Translations under genes and position numbers: made by a program
Notes under the pieces: model-generated
The model's database searches: none
What the model saw: the letters and a program-made list of their open reading frames with translations, nothing else
What the model was told of the DNA's origin: nothing
Part shown: piece after piece, positions 18,057 through 27,696 of the stretch
Position numbering within the stretch: position 1 is the first letter of the stretch
How the letters are laid out: every line of letters starts with the position of its first letter
Assembly (NCBI GenBank): GCA_016703525.1
Contig: JADJBW010000010.1
Location: 1 to 64,000, forward strand
Direction of reading: 5' to 3'
Length of the DNA: 64,000 nucleotides
Origin: Actinomycetota bacterium
GTDB lineage: Bacteria > Actinomycetota > Acidimicrobiia > Acidimicrobiales > Microtrichaceae

Positions 18057-21000
18057 GTATCGCGTGGGTCGGGCGGCCCCGCGTCGCCGGTTGGGCGCGA
18101 CCGACGCCAGTCGACGAGTACCACGGCCGCGAGCAGCGCGATCGCCAAGAGACCGGGCTTGTGCGCCGGTCCGAAGCTGTCGATCCAGGTGCTGGAGAGC
18201 CGCGGCTGATCGCGTCGTTGCAGCGCCACCATCGCCGCGCCTGCGGTGGCCATCGCGGCGACTGCCGCGGTCCGCAGCGCGAGCGGTCCGCGATCGACGC
18301 GCAGCCCGACGAGAACGCCGAGCGCCGTTGTGGCCGCGACCTCGGCGCCCATCGTCCACCAGGCGATGCCCGCGGCGGCTGCGGTCCACCCGGCCGCGGT
18401 GGCGAACGGCACGACATCGCGTGCGGTCGCGGCCCAGGCATGCGCCGGGCCGTCGTCGCCCACGCGGCCGGGTCGCCGCGCGCGAATCCCGATCACGATG
18501 AGCGTTGCGGCGATCAGCACGGCCGCGGCCGAGACAGCCATCGCCCACCACACGAGGCGCTGCGGCTCCCACGAGAGGTCGAGGCTGCCGGCGCTTCGAA
18601 GGGTCGTGGCGTCGACGAGCCACCCGGCGGCGTATCCGTCGATCAGCTGCGGCGTCCCGAGGTCGCGTCCCGAGGCCGTGCGGAGGTGCCACCCGTCATC
18701 GAGGCTCTGGCCGCTGCTGATCCACACGTCCCGGTCGGTGCTCGCGGGCGTGACCCGCCACGAGAGCCGACCGGTCCGCTCGACCGACGGCGGGCGAAGC
18801 CCGGTGACGGGAGCCGCTCGGTCGGGTGCGAGGCGGTCATCGCGCAGCACGAGCAGATCCGCGCGGAGCCCAGCGGCATCGGCGGTTTCCAGCCGTGCCT
18901 CGCCGCGACCGAGTGCGACGGACTCGCACGACTCGAACCGCACGCGCCCGTCGGGCGTGGGTGGCTCGGTGCGCACGGGTACCGCATTGCCGTCGACACT
19001 CACGAGTCCGCTCGTACAGCCCCCGGCTTCCGCTGCGCCGGGGGGCGCCGGAGCGATCATGCGGGCGGTACCCCGCACGCTGTAGGTCGCCGCGCCGGGG
19101 CTGGGAAGAATGCGTCGAATGGCGGTCTCGGCATCGCCGCGCACCGATCGCCGACGGTCGAGCACCCACGTCAGCGGCACCGGCGTGGACGACCGGCCGA
19201 CCGCTCGCGCGACGGTGACCGGCGTACGGATCCACTCGGTGACCGGCGGCGCGTCGCCGACGCGAACCTCGGCCAGCCCGACCGGAGCGTCGCCGGGATC
19301 GACGAGCGCCAGCGTCACCCGGAGCGCGTCGAAGCGCCCGGAGCCGAGCTCGACCGTGGTGGTGAGCGCGCCGCCCGGCGGGAGTGGCGAGGACGTGCGG
19401 TTCAACGTGACCGCAACCGGCATCCCCACGGGGCGGCCCCGCAGGTACCGCTGGAGCGACACGGCGCGCAGCCGCCCCTGCCCGGGTGCGATCTCCAACG
19501 GCGTGAGGGCGACACCGCCGCCGTCGCGTGGGCGGTCGAGCGCCACCTGCAGGTACTCGCCCTCGGCGCGCCGATCGGCCGCGATCGACCAGGCGGTGCG
19601 GCGGTCACCATCGGCCCCGAGCACGGCGCGGGCGGTCGGGTCGTACCCCGTGGCGCCTCCGTACGACGAGGCCACCACGGCGCCGCCGGAGTGCACGGCG
19701 ACGGAGCGATCGTCGTCGGTGGACCCCGCAAACACCTCGAGCCGGTTGTCGGTGGTGTCGGCGGGCGCGGGAAGGTGCGCAGTGCGGCGCTGCGCCTCGG
19801 AGAGCTCGGTCGCACCGGCGACCGCCACCACCGAGTTCCAGCGCCGAGCCTGCCTCCGGTTGGTGTCGGTCACGACGACCGCGGCGTCGGGCGCCGCGAG
19901 CTGCTCGCCCAGGCTGCTGGGGGCAACGCCTGCGGCAAGCGCGATCGCTCGACTCGTGTCGAGCAGACCGGCGTCGGCCAGCGCGATCAGCCCCGAGGCA
20001 TCGCCGTCGACCACGAGTGGTGCATCCGCGTCACGGATCCGCAGCGCCGGCTCGGGCTGCTCCACGACCGACCGGGCGATCGTGTCCGACCCGGTGCCGT
20101 AGGTCTGCCAGGGGCCGAGACCGGGCGCTCCGGCCAGCAGCGCCCGCGTCGCCGCCGCGGGTGCCAGCCCGAACCGTTCGCTGTCGAGGTCGCCGCGCCA
20201 CACGATCTCGCCCAGGCCGACGAGCCGTGCGAGCGGCGCGACGGCCTCGGGGGTGAGTCGACCATCTTGCAGCGCGTCGTCGATCGCGGCGACGAGCGAG
20301 GCGGCGGCCGGCGTGCCGTAGGGCACGAGCTCGCGGTACACGAGGTCGCGGGTGGTCAGCCCCGCGAGGATCGGCTCGACCGTGTCGCCCCACCGGTAGG
20401 CAGAGAAGTCGGCGCCGGGCCACTCGGCGACACGCAGCGCCGCGTCGCCACGGTTGAGGTCGGCGGCGAGCGCACGCCACGTCGCCGGGAGCTGCTCCGG
20501 GCGCGACAGCGATCGCTCGACGAGCTGACGCCGCCACAGCCCCGGCTCGTTCAGGAAGGCCAGCAGCACCAGCGAAGCACCAGCGATCGCCGCGAGCCGC
20601 CGACGATGGCGGGCGAGCGTAGCGATGCCGGCACCGGTGAGCACCGCGAGACCGAGGGCGATCAGCGGTACTACTCGCGGCGTGTTGCGCAGCGCCAACC
20701 CGGCCTGCGTCTCGGTCGCCGAACGGAAGAGACGGCCGAACGGCTCGGGATCGGACCACGGATAGGCCCCGACGCCGACCACGACGCCGGTGACGACGAG
20801 GAGCACGAAATAGCTGCGATGGCGCCAGCGCACGAACGCCGCCGACGCCACGCCGACGATGGGCAGCGCGACCGACGCGGCCACGCCCCACGTGCGCTCG
20901 GTGAGCTGGCGCATCGGCGTGACCCAGGGCCCCGCACCGTCGGACCCGTAGGCATACCAATTGCCGATGCCGCGCAGCAGGTCGGTGCTGACGGTGGTGG

Positions 21001-21814
21001 ACGCGACCATCCCGTAGGTCTCGGTGAAGCGCAACACGTCGATGCCGTGGCGCCCCTGGATCGCAAGCCCCGACAGCCACCATGCGGACGCGCCGATCGT
21101 GAGGGCCGCGCTCGATGCGGCGGCCCCGAACGCACGGGTGACCGGCACATCGGCATCGCTGACCGCCGCCCACAGCCACCACAGGCCCGGGGCGGCGAGG
21201 ACGAACAGCATCGACGAGGCGTTCACGCTGCCGATCGACGATGCGATCAGCGCGAAGACCGCAACGTCTCGCGCCCGGCCGGCGCGCGTTCCGGTGGTGC
21301 TGCGCACCGCGAGGCCGACGAGCCACGGCAGCGCGGCGAAGGGAAGCAGCAGGATCGAGAGCCGCGCGGCGTAGGCGAGCACGTAGGGGCTCAGGGCGTA
21401 GAGCGCCGCGGCGACGGTCGTGCCGGCCCGCTCCCATCGCAGCTGTCGCAGCAGCCAGCGGACGCCGACGAACGACGCGGTGAGCAGGCCGGCGAGCCAG
21501 AGCCGCTGCGCGGCCCAGGTGGGGAGACCGACGGCGGTCGTGAGCCATATGAGCGGGCCGGCCGGCCACAGATACCCGATGTGTTGGTGCGTGACCGTGC
21601 CCAGGCCAACCCCGGGGTCCCACAGGAACGCAGCGTGGCGCAGGAATCGGCCCGGGTCGATGAACAGGTAGGTCTTGGTGTCGGAGGCGACGCGACCCAC
21701 CTGCGTGGTGAGCAGAAGCACGGTCGCGACGGCCGCTGCGGCGAGGTCGGGGGTCGCGGATCGCGCCCGCCGCGGGTCCCGCGCACCACGGGCTGCGCTC
21801 CCCGGGCCGTTCAT
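17987..21814 (-). CDS. AftD-like alpha-(1->3)-arabinofuranosyltransferase family protein (GT-C, DUF3367)
   Basis: Large polytopic GT-C glycosyltransferase that would transfer sugar from a polyprenyl-phosphate donor to an envelope polysaccharide outside the membrane. ATG 21814 (MNGPGSAARG) gives 1275 residues. The first loop has the GT-C acidic signature DTKTYLFIDPGRFL and then GTVTHQHIGYLWPAGP, shared almost exactly with the second AftD-like protein in this window. Roughly ten membrane segments occupy the first 420 residues. The extracytoplasmic half includes a discoidin-like carbohydrate-binding segment (TARAVLGADGDRRTAWSI). Membrane segments and a charged tail close the protein. Without arabinogalactan genes in view the sugar may not be arabinose. 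Confidence 0.85.
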   Translation of the reverse strand: MNGPGSAARGARDPRRARSATPDLAAAAVATVLLLTTQVGRVASDTKTYLFIDPGRFLRHAAFLWDPGVGLGTVTHQHIGYLWPAGPLIWLTTAVGLPTWAAQRLWLAGLLTASFVGVRWLLRQLRWERAGTTVAAALYALSPYVLAYAARLSILLLPFAALPWLVGLAVRSTTGTRAGRARDVAVFALIASSIGSVNASSMLFVLAAPGLWWLWAAVSDADVPVTRAFGAAASSAALTIGASAWWLSGLAIQGRHGIDVLRFTETYGMVASTTVSTDLLRGIGNWYAYGSDGAGPWVTPMRQLTERTWGVAASVALPIVGVASAAFVRWRHRSYFVLLVVTGVVVGVGAYPWSDPEPFGRLFRSATETQAGLALRNTPRVVPLIALGLAVLTGAGIATLARHRRRLAAIAGASLVLLAFLNEPGLWRRQLVERSLSRPEQLPATWRALAADLNRGDAALRVAEWPGADFSAYRWGDTVEPILAGLTTRDLVYRELVPYGTPAAASLVAAIDDALQDGRLTPEAVAPLARLVGLGEIVWRGDLDSERFGLAPAAATRALLAGAPGLGPWQTYGTGSDTIARSVVEQPEPALRIRDADAPLVVDGDASGLIALADAGLLDTSRAIALAAGVAPSSLGEQLAAPDAAVVVTDTNRRQARRWNSVVAVAGATELSEAQRRTAHLPAPADTTDNRLEVFAGSTDDDRSVAVHSGGAVVASSYGGATGYDPTARAVLGADGDRRTAWSIAADRRAEGEYLQVALDRPRDGGGVALTPLEIAPGQGRLRAVSLQRYLRGRPVGMPVAVTLNRTSSPLPPGGALTTTVELGSGRFDALRVTLALVDPGDAPVGLAEVRVGDAPPVTEWIRTPVTVARAVGRSSTPVPLTWVLDRRRSVRGDAETAIRRILPSPGAATYSVRGTARMIAPAPPGAAEAGGCTSGLVSVDGNAVPVRTEPPTPDGRVRFESCESVALGRGEARLETADAAGLRADLLVLRDDRLAPDRAAPVTGLRPPSVERTGRLSWRVTPASTDRDVWISSGQSLDDGWHLRTASGRDLGTPQLIDGYAAGWLVDATTLRSAGSLDLSWEPQRLVWWAMAVSAAAVLIAATLIVIGIRARRPGRVGDDGPAHAWAATARDVVPFATAAGWTAAAAGIAWWTMGAEVAATTALGVLVGLRVDRGPLALRTAAVAAMATAGAAMVALQRRDQPRLSSTWIDSFGPAHKPGLLAIALLAAVVLVDWRRSRPTGDAGPPDPRDTQPVGPSVATGDESPEATDLAHA

Positions 21815-21839
21815 CGGCGGCAGTCTACGACGCGCCTCG

Positions 21840-21870
21840 GTGTGCACAGGCAGGCGACCGCCGTGCACAC
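21840..21870. promoter_or_regulatory. inverted repeat in a divergent promoter gap
   Basis: GTGTGCAC (21840-21847) and its complement GTGCACAC (21863-21870) are separated by 15 bases in the 124-bp gap between the AftD-like gene and the 73-residue gene. The position suits an operator, but 8-bp arms are short and no regulator is known. Confidence 0.35.
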
Positions 21871-21938
21871 GAGATCCACAGCATCCGCAACCGATATTCC
21901 TCTGGCACCCCACAGGCGGCAGCGCCGATGATCGACCC

Positions 21939-22160
21939 ATGGGGTTCGAGATCACCTTGCGGGACCGGTCGACCGAGATCGTGGTGGAGGCCGATGCCTT
22001 CGCCCACGAGAAGGCGATGACGACCTTCTACCGAACGGCCAACGCCCGTGCCACGATCGATTGCTGGGCGACGCCGATGGCCTCGATCCGCACCGACGAA
22101 ATCCTCATGATCCGTCGGCGCGAAGAGGCGGTGCCCATGCAATCGTTGCGTTCGGCGTGA
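21939..22160 (+). CDS. small conserved-looking protein, unknown function (73 aa)
   Basis: I cannot name this gene. ATG 21939 gives a 73-residue soluble protein with no signal peptide or membrane segment. It reads as alternating strands: MGFEITLRDRSTEIVVEAD, a helix AFAHEKAMTTFYRT, then IDCWATPMASIRTDEILMIRR. It is divergent from the AftD-like gene and 18 bp upstream of the flavoprotein gene, so it is probably the first gene of that transcript. Codon use matches the neighbours, which supports it being real. Confidence 0.6.
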   Translation: MGFEITLRDRSTEIVVEADAFAHEKAMTTFYRTANARATIDCWATPMASIRTDEILMIRRREEAVPMQSLRSA

Positions 22161-22178
22161 ACCAGTAGCATCGGCCGA

Positions 22179-23697
22179 GTGACCGCCCCCTCCGCCGACC
22201 CGTCCGCCGCCGCGCCCCCGAAACCGACGGATGGCCAGGTCGTGGTCATCGGCGCCGGGCCCGGCCGGGCTCACCGCGGCGTATCAATTGGTGAAGGCCG
22301 ATCGTGCCGTGACGGTCCTCGAGGCCGACGACATCGTCGGCGGCATCAGCCGCACCGTCGAGCGCGACGGCTGGCGCTTCGACATCGGCGGGCACCGCTT
22401 CTTCACGAAGGTCGACGAGGTCGAGTCCCTCTGGCACGAGATCCTGCCCGAGAACGAGTTCCTGCTCCGTCCGCGCAAGAGCCGCATCTTCTACGAGGGC
22501 AAGTACTTCGACTACCCGCTGCGTGCGTTCAACGCGCTCCGGAACCTCGGGCCGATCGAGGCCGTCCGTTCGGTTGCGAGCTACGGATGGGCGCGGCTGC
22601 GTCCGCCCCAGGATCAGACCAACTACGAGGGCTGGCTCGTCGCCCGTTTCGGGTGGCGGCTGTATCGCACGTTCTTCAAGACCTACACCGAGAAGGTGTG
22701 GGGCGTGCCGGTGTCGTCGATGCCAGCCGACTGGGCGGCGCAACGGGTCAAGAACCTCTCGCTGTCCTCCGCGATCATCAACGCGGTGCTGCCGCGGCGC
22801 AACCAGAAGGACATCGCCTCGCTGATCGAGGAATTCCAGTACCCACGTCTGGGCCCGGGGATGATGTGGGAACGCTGCCGCGATCTGGTGGAGGACGCCG
22901 GCGGCCGCGTCGTGATGTCGACGCCGGTGACGCGCGTCGAGCACCGCGACGGCCGCGCGGTCGCTGTGGTGACGACGCACGACGGTGCCGAGACGTCGTG
23001 GCCGGCCGACCACGTGATCAGCTCCATGCCGTTCTCGGAGTTGCTGTTGGCGATGGACCCACCCCCGCCGGACCGCGTGCTCGCCGCCGCTCGCGACCTG
23101 CAGTTCCGTGACTTCCTGACCGTTGCGCTGGTGGTCCCCGAGGCCGGGGTGTTCGACGACAACTGGATCTACATCCACTCGCCCGAGGTGAAGGTCGGCC
23201 GCATCCAGAACTTCGGCTCCTGGTCGCCCTACATGGTCAAGCCCGGCCGCACCTGCCTGGGCATGGAGTACTTCGTGTTCGAGGGCGACGAGCTGTGGAA
23301 CTCGCCCGATGCCGAGCTGATCGCACGGGCCACGGCCGAACTCGAGACGCTCGGCCTCGCTCCCTCGGGCGCCGTCGAAGACGGCTACGTCGTTCGGATG
23401 CCGAAGGCATACCCCACCTACGACGAGCGCTACGCGGCGAACGTGGCGGCACTGCGTGCATGGCTCGCCGAGGCGGCGCCGAACGTGTGGCCCGTGGGCC
23501 GCAACGGCATGCACAAATACAACAACCAGGACCACTCGATGTTCACGGCGATGCTCACGGTGGACAACATCGTGGCCGGCGCGACGCACGACATCTGGGA
23601 AGTCAACGTCGAGGAGGAGTACCACGAGCAGCGCAGCGGGACCGGTACCGGTGGTACCGGCCGCGACGCTCCCGTGCTCCCGTCGTCGCAACGATGA
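22179..23697 (+). CDS. FAD-dependent oxidoreductase, amine-oxidase/UDP-galactopyranose-mutase fold (one frame break)
   Basis: Flavoprotein of about 506 residues starting at GTG 22179. The Rossmann motif VVIGAGPAGLTAAYQL appears only after removing one extra C at 22260-22262; everything downstream is in one frame. Then come VLEADDIVGGISRTV and WRFDIGGHRFFTK, the GG doublet typical of protoporphyrinogen oxidase/UGM-like enzymes. FEGDELW, MPKAYPTYDERY and NGMHKYNNQDHSM (a second FAD-contact region) follow. Members of this group often sit in polysaccharide loci, as this one does, next to an AftD-like enzyme and a GT2 gene. UDP-galactopyranose mutase is only the nearest familiar relative; the true substrate is not evident. 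It ends with a Gly/Thr-rich tail. Confidence 0.75.
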
Positions 23698-23768
23698 CCG
23701 CGGGGCGGGCCGCGGGCTCGTCCGAACGGTATCGGGGCGGGCTCGCCCACGTTCGGTGATACACCGGC

Positions 23769-23797
23769 GATGCGATCCGCCGCAGGCGAATCGCATC
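23769..23797. terminator. hairpin between converging flavoprotein and GT2 genes
   Basis: GATGCGAT (23769-23776) pairs with ATCGCATC (23790-23797). The inner CGCC/GGCG extends the stem to 12 pairs with one mismatch around a GCA loop. It is the only clear structure in the 110-bp convergent gap and can serve either strand. Confidence 0.55.
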
Positions 23798-23807
23798 GAT
23801 GTGGAGC

Positions 23808-24623
23808 TCAACCCCCAGCTACGGCCGAGCCGGTCAATCGTTTCGCGAGGCGAGTACGCCGAAATCGCCCGGTTACGCCTGGAGCGCGCCGACACAACCC
23901 CCACCACGTGACCAACGCGAGGTTCTCCGCCATGATCGCGACCGACATCTTCGACGAGCCGCGCGTGCGGTCGAGGAACACCAGCGGCACCTCGACGACC
24001 TTCGCTCCGACCGCGGACAACCGGAACCCGGTCTCGATTTGAAACCCGTACCCGTTCGCTCGGGTGCTCGCGACGCTGATATCAGCCAGAGCGGATGCCC
24101 GGTAGGCGCGGAAGCCTGACGTCGCGTCGCGAATGGCCAAACCCAGCTGCCAGCCGGCGTACACGTTTCCGTAGGTTGAGAGCACGCGCCGATACAGCGG
24201 CCAGTCCGGCGTCCCGCCGCCCGGCACGTACCGCGACCCCACGGCGACATCCGCTCCGCCGCGGACGGTGCTCACCAACTCGGCGACTTGTTCAGGTGGA
24301 TGTGAGAAGTCGACGTCCATCTGCACCACGATGTCGGCGCCGCCTTCGACAGCGTGGCGGAATCCGTGGCGATAGGCAGCGCCGAGACCCTCCTTCTTGG
24401 GGCGGTGGAGCACTGTGATCGCCCCAAGCTCGGCTGCGATCTCATCGGCTCTGATCCCCGTTCCATCGGGGCTGTTGTCGTCGCACACCAGCACATCGGC
24501 CTCGGGCATGGACGCCCGCACAGCTCGAAGGCACGGTTCGATGTTGGCGGCCGCTGGAAACGTCGGCACGACCACCGTGACGTGTTCGAGGGGTTCCTCG
24601 GCGGCGTTGGGCACGTTGGCCAC
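23808..24623 (-). CDS. GT2 glycosyltransferase, polyprenyl-phosphate mannosyltransferase-like
   Basis: Probably makes a polyprenyl-phosphate sugar on the cytoplasmic face, the donor type used by GT-C enzymes. It starts at GTG 24623, 271 residues. GT-A fold with VTVVVPTF at the start, CDDNSPDGTG (nucleotide site), MDVDFSHPP (the metal-binding DxD as DVD) and VGSRYVPGGG, all typical of DPM1-like synthases. SGFRAYRASAL and GYGFQIE follow. There is no C-terminal membrane domain, as in the soluble DPM1 catalytic subunit. It lies downstream of the acyltransferase/GT-C fusion on the same strand with a 60-bp gap, so it may be cotranscribed and supply that protein with donor. Confidence 0.85.
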   Translation of the reverse strand: MANVPNAAEEPLEHVTVVVPTFPAAANIEPCLRAVRASMPEADVLVCDDNSPDGTGIRADEIAAELGAITVLHRPKKEGLGAAYRHGFRHAVEGGADIVVQMDVDFSHPPEQVAELVSTVRGGADVAVGSRYVPGGGTPDWPLYRRVLSTYGNVYAGWQLGLAIRDATSGFRAYRASALADISVASTRANGYGFQIETGFRLSAVGAKVVEVPLVFLDRTRGSSKMSVAIMAENLALVTWWGLCRRAPGVTGRFRRTRLAKRLTGSAVAGG

Positions 24624-24683
24624 ACTAGTGATTCGACCGCGCCCCCGTGATCTGGGGATCCAGCGCCTCGGCGGCGGGCATCG

Positions 24684-27566
24684 TCAGCGACAGCGACGGA
24701 GCAGGCGGAACTTGCCCGAGGCGAGCACCTCGCAATACCGGTCCCGCACAACGCGGTCCGGAGCGCTCGACCCGTCCTTGGTCGAGTCGTTCGGTTCGTC
24801 CCACCCCGACCACGTCGTGGAGAGGATCAGCCAGTCGGACCGCGCCAACTCTTCGGCGAGACCGCTGTCGCGGGCATCGGCGAGTTGCGGGTCCATCTCG
24901 ATGTAGCGCGTGCCGGGAACCAGTTCGGGGAAGAGCCAGTACAGGAACGCGTCGCTGTACGGCGTGCGCACCAGCGGCTCGGGTCCGACGATGAGGTGTT
25001 CGCCGGGAGTGGAGAGCTCCGACAACCGGCTGGCGACACGCTGCGCGTCGAGCGCGGCCTGGGCATCGCCGTAGTAGAAGACGCGATGGTCGCGGCGGAT
25101 GGGTGCCCCGAATCGCTGCAGGCCGGCGCTCTGTCCGACCAGATCCCCGTAGGTGCGAAGCGGGTAGAACGGGATCACCGCGACGAGTACGACGAGGATG
25201 GGGGTCGCCGCCAGCCATGCCCGCGCTGCAGGGGGCCAACGCGGTCGGCGCTGCTGCACCACCTCGGCGATCGCGGCGATCACCAGCGGAAACGTCACGA
25301 CCGTCACCCATGCGAGGTGTGCGGTATCGGGACGCTGAAACGCCTGGCTCTGCAGCGCGACCCCGAAGGTGGTGAGCACGCGCAACCGCCGCAACGACGG
25401 CGTCATCGGGCGTTTCGGCCACCACGCCACGGCGGCGCTGCCGAGGGCGCTGATCGGCACGAGCCAGAACCACATGGCGATCTGATGCGAGAGTGCCGGC
25501 ATCGGGAGCGGCCACCCGAGCACCCGAAGCGCGCCGGCGCGTTGCAGGAACCCGTCGACCTCGCCCCATGACGGCGGAATCGGCAGCGAGCGTCCGCCGC
25601 GTAGGCGGAACACCGGCTCGATGAACATCCCCTGCACCGACGGCCCGATGCCGGAGATCGCGAGGTGTACGGCCATGAGCGATGTCGTTGCGACGGCAGC
25701 GACGATCACGGGCCGTCGGGCGCCCCTCGGCACCATCGTCGTGAGGAACACAGCGAGCGCCGCGCCAATGGCGAGGACCAGATCGGGGCGATAGAGCAGG
25801 GCCGCGCCAGCGAGGACCCCGGAGATCGCCAGCGCTCGCCGGTCGGCTCGGGAGCCGACCCGGCGAACCAGCGGGTTCGAGCCGCCGTCGGCGGCCTCGG
25901 CCGGGGCCGAGGATCGCTCGAGCCGCGGGGCGACCTGCATCCCGACCGCCAGCGACGCCAGCGCGAGGGCGAGGGCGCCGTTCCAGGCGAGCGCGGAGAG
26001 CCCGAGCGGCGAAATGATGAGCAGACACGCGACGATGCCGGCGAGCACGCCCACTCGCCGACCCCAGGCCCGCAGCAGGCTCCAGAGCGCAACGACCACC
26101 ACGACGTGCTGCACCAGCCCAACCAGTCGCTCGGCCTGCAGGGAGGCACCCACCACGCGGTAGACCGCCGCGAGCACCCACAGCGAACCCGGCCCGTACA
26201 GGTGGAGGAAGTCCACGTGGGGGACGCGCCCGTGCAGCAACTGCTCCGGGAAGGCGAGCATGAACCCTTCCTCCATCGGCGGGCCTTGGTAGCGCATGAG
26301 ACCGGCAACGGGCGCTGCGATCACGAGGGCGAGCGCCGCCAGTTCCGTGCCCGTGCGCGCCCGCGGCGATACCGCCGACCAGCGAAGGCGCCCGGCCCGA
26401 TCGACCAGCGGGCGGAGCGCCTGCGCCGGCCGCTCGACCCCGAACCAGGTGATCGCCGCCGCCGCTCCCCCGCCGACGAATCCGACGAGCGCGAGGGCGG
26501 CGAAATGGGCGTGGCCTCGCTGCGCGGCTTGCTTGATCAGGTCGAAGTGCCACAGGTACAGCCCGTACGACAGATGTCCGCTCCCTCGAGCCACCCGTCC
26601 CGACAGGGCGCGTGCGAGCCCGTTCGATCGACCGGCCGTAATGAGCGGCCCGATCAGCGCGACGGCCACCATGGTCGACACGACCTGACGGACCTCCAGG
26701 CGCCAGAGCGAGTAGCCGTTCGTGACCGAGGGTGAGCCGACGCCGTACGCGTAGGCCACGAATGCGGCGAGCGCGGCGGCCGCGCCCAACCAGACGGCGC
26801 GGGGACCGGCGTCGCGTCGGAACGGGCCGACGCGATAGATCGAGAGCACCGCGAGCGCCATGCCGGCGGCGAACACGTCGGCGTGCGAGGGAAACCACAG
26901 GTAGCTGATTCCCCTGAGCGGCACATCGCCGTACACCGCGTCGTGGCGGTACACCGGGTCGAGCACGTACACGGCGATGCGCCACGCGTGGGCGGCCACG
27001 ACCATCGATGCGATTGCACCGAGCTCGATCCGCAGCGTCCGCGTCCGATCGGCGATGCGCGCTCGGCGAGCGAGTCGCCCAATCGCCGCCGACCACCACG
27101 GGATCAGCAGGTAGAAGCAGAGTTCCGCTGTGAGACTCCAACCCTGGGTGATGCCCGAGAACAGCGACGCGGGGCGGAGCACGTTCGTCAACGTCGCGTG
27201 GGCGAGCAGGTCGCGGCCACCGTTGACGCGGATCGCGCCCGTCACGATCAGCGTGGCGAGAACGGCCAGGTAGACGGGCACCAGGCGAACGAAGCGTCGC
27301 CACCAGAACTGCCGCGCCCGCGGCTCGCCGCCGCCGAGGTGAGCAGCCGCGACCGGACGGTAGATCACCACCCCCGAAAGCACGAAGAAGATCGCTACGC
27401 CGAAGTCGCCAACCGCGGCAAGCCGGGCGAACGGTCCCACGGTGCCGTGCGTGGCCAGCGCCGCCGCGTTGTGGACCACCACCATGGCGACGGCGATGCC
27501 GCGCACACCGTGCAGCGCCGGCATCTCCCCTCGGCCGTCCGCCGTCGTACCCACGTCTGGCGTCAC
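24684..27566 (-). CDS. acyltransferase-3 / GT-C glycosyltransferase fusion protein
   Basis: A two-domain polytopic membrane protein of 960 residues. I start at GTG 27566; ATG 27524 (MPALHGVRGIAV) is an alternative but its purine run abuts the ATG. The first about 400 residues are an OafA-type acyltransferase-3 domain: LHGVRGIAVAMVVVHN, FFVLSGVVIYRP, FWWRRFVRLVPVYLAV, TQGWSLTAELCFYLL and SYGLYLWHFDLIK, ten or so membrane segments. The second half has the ArnT/PMT-like GT-C opening, PMEEGFMLAFPEQLLHGRVP with HVDFLHLYGPGSLWVL, where the EE pair replaces the catalytic DE. About ten further membrane segments and a soluble C-terminal lobe follow. It may both glycosylate and acylate one envelope glycan. 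The reading frame is continuous across the junction. Confidence 0.82.
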   Translation of the reverse strand: MTPDVGTTADGRGEMPALHGVRGIAVAMVVVHNAAALATHGTVGPFARLAAVGDFGVAIFFVLSGVVIYRPVAAAHLGGGEPRARQFWWRRFVRLVPVYLAVLATLIVTGAIRVNGGRDLLAHATLTNVLRPASLFSGITQGWSLTAELCFYLLIPWWSAAIGRLARRARIADRTRTLRIELGAIASMVVAAHAWRIAVYVLDPVYRHDAVYGDVPLRGISYLWFPSHADVFAAGMALAVLSIYRVGPFRRDAGPRAVWLGAAAALAAFVAYAYGVGSPSVTNGYSLWRLEVRQVVSTMVAVALIGPLITAGRSNGLARALSGRVARGSGHLSYGLYLWHFDLIKQAAQRGHAHFAALALVGFVGGGAAAAITWFGVERPAQALRPLVDRAGRLRWSAVSPRARTGTELAALALVIAAPVAGLMRYQGPPMEEGFMLAFPEQLLHGRVPHVDFLHLYGPGSLWVLAAVYRVVGASLQAERLVGLVQHVVVVVALWSLLRAWGRRVGVLAGIVACLLIISPLGLSALAWNGALALALASLAVGMQVAPRLERSSAPAEAADGGSNPLVRRVGSRADRRALAISGVLAGAALLYRPDLVLAIGAALAVFLTTMVPRGARRPVIVAAVATTSLMAVHLAISGIGPSVQGMFIEPVFRLRGGRSLPIPPSWGEVDGFLQRAGALRVLGWPLPMPALSHQIAMWFWLVPISALGSAAVAWWPKRPMTPSLRRLRVLTTFGVALQSQAFQRPDTAHLAWVTVVTFPLVIAAIAEVVQQRRPRWPPAARAWLAATPILVVLVAVIPFYPLRTYGDLVGQSAGLQRFGAPIRRDHRVFYYGDAQAALDAQRVASRLSELSTPGEHLIVGPEPLVRTPYSDAFLYWLFPELVPGTRYIEMDPQLADARDSGLAEELARSDWLILSTTWSGWDEPNDSTKDGSSAPDRVVRDRYCEVLASGKFRLLRRCR

Positions 27567-27696
27567 GGCCGCGCAGTCTTGCACAGCCTCCGCCCAGTGC
27601 CCGGAAGCGGCTCGCCCGTCATGGGCTCGATCGGTAGGCTCCCGTCCGGCCTGCCGCCCAGCCCCCCTCTGTCCGCCGGCTCGCAAAGGAGAGGCG

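Noticed and set aside
15630..18692. A 1020-codon minus-strand frame joining the DNA glycosylase to upstream sequence.
   Set aside because: Only the last 213 codons look like a protein family; the rest is antisense to the acyl-CoA synthetase.
17993..21931. A 1312-codon plus-strand open frame.
   Set aside because: It mirrors the AftD-like gene and shows only Arg/Gly/Asp-rich low-complexity sequence.
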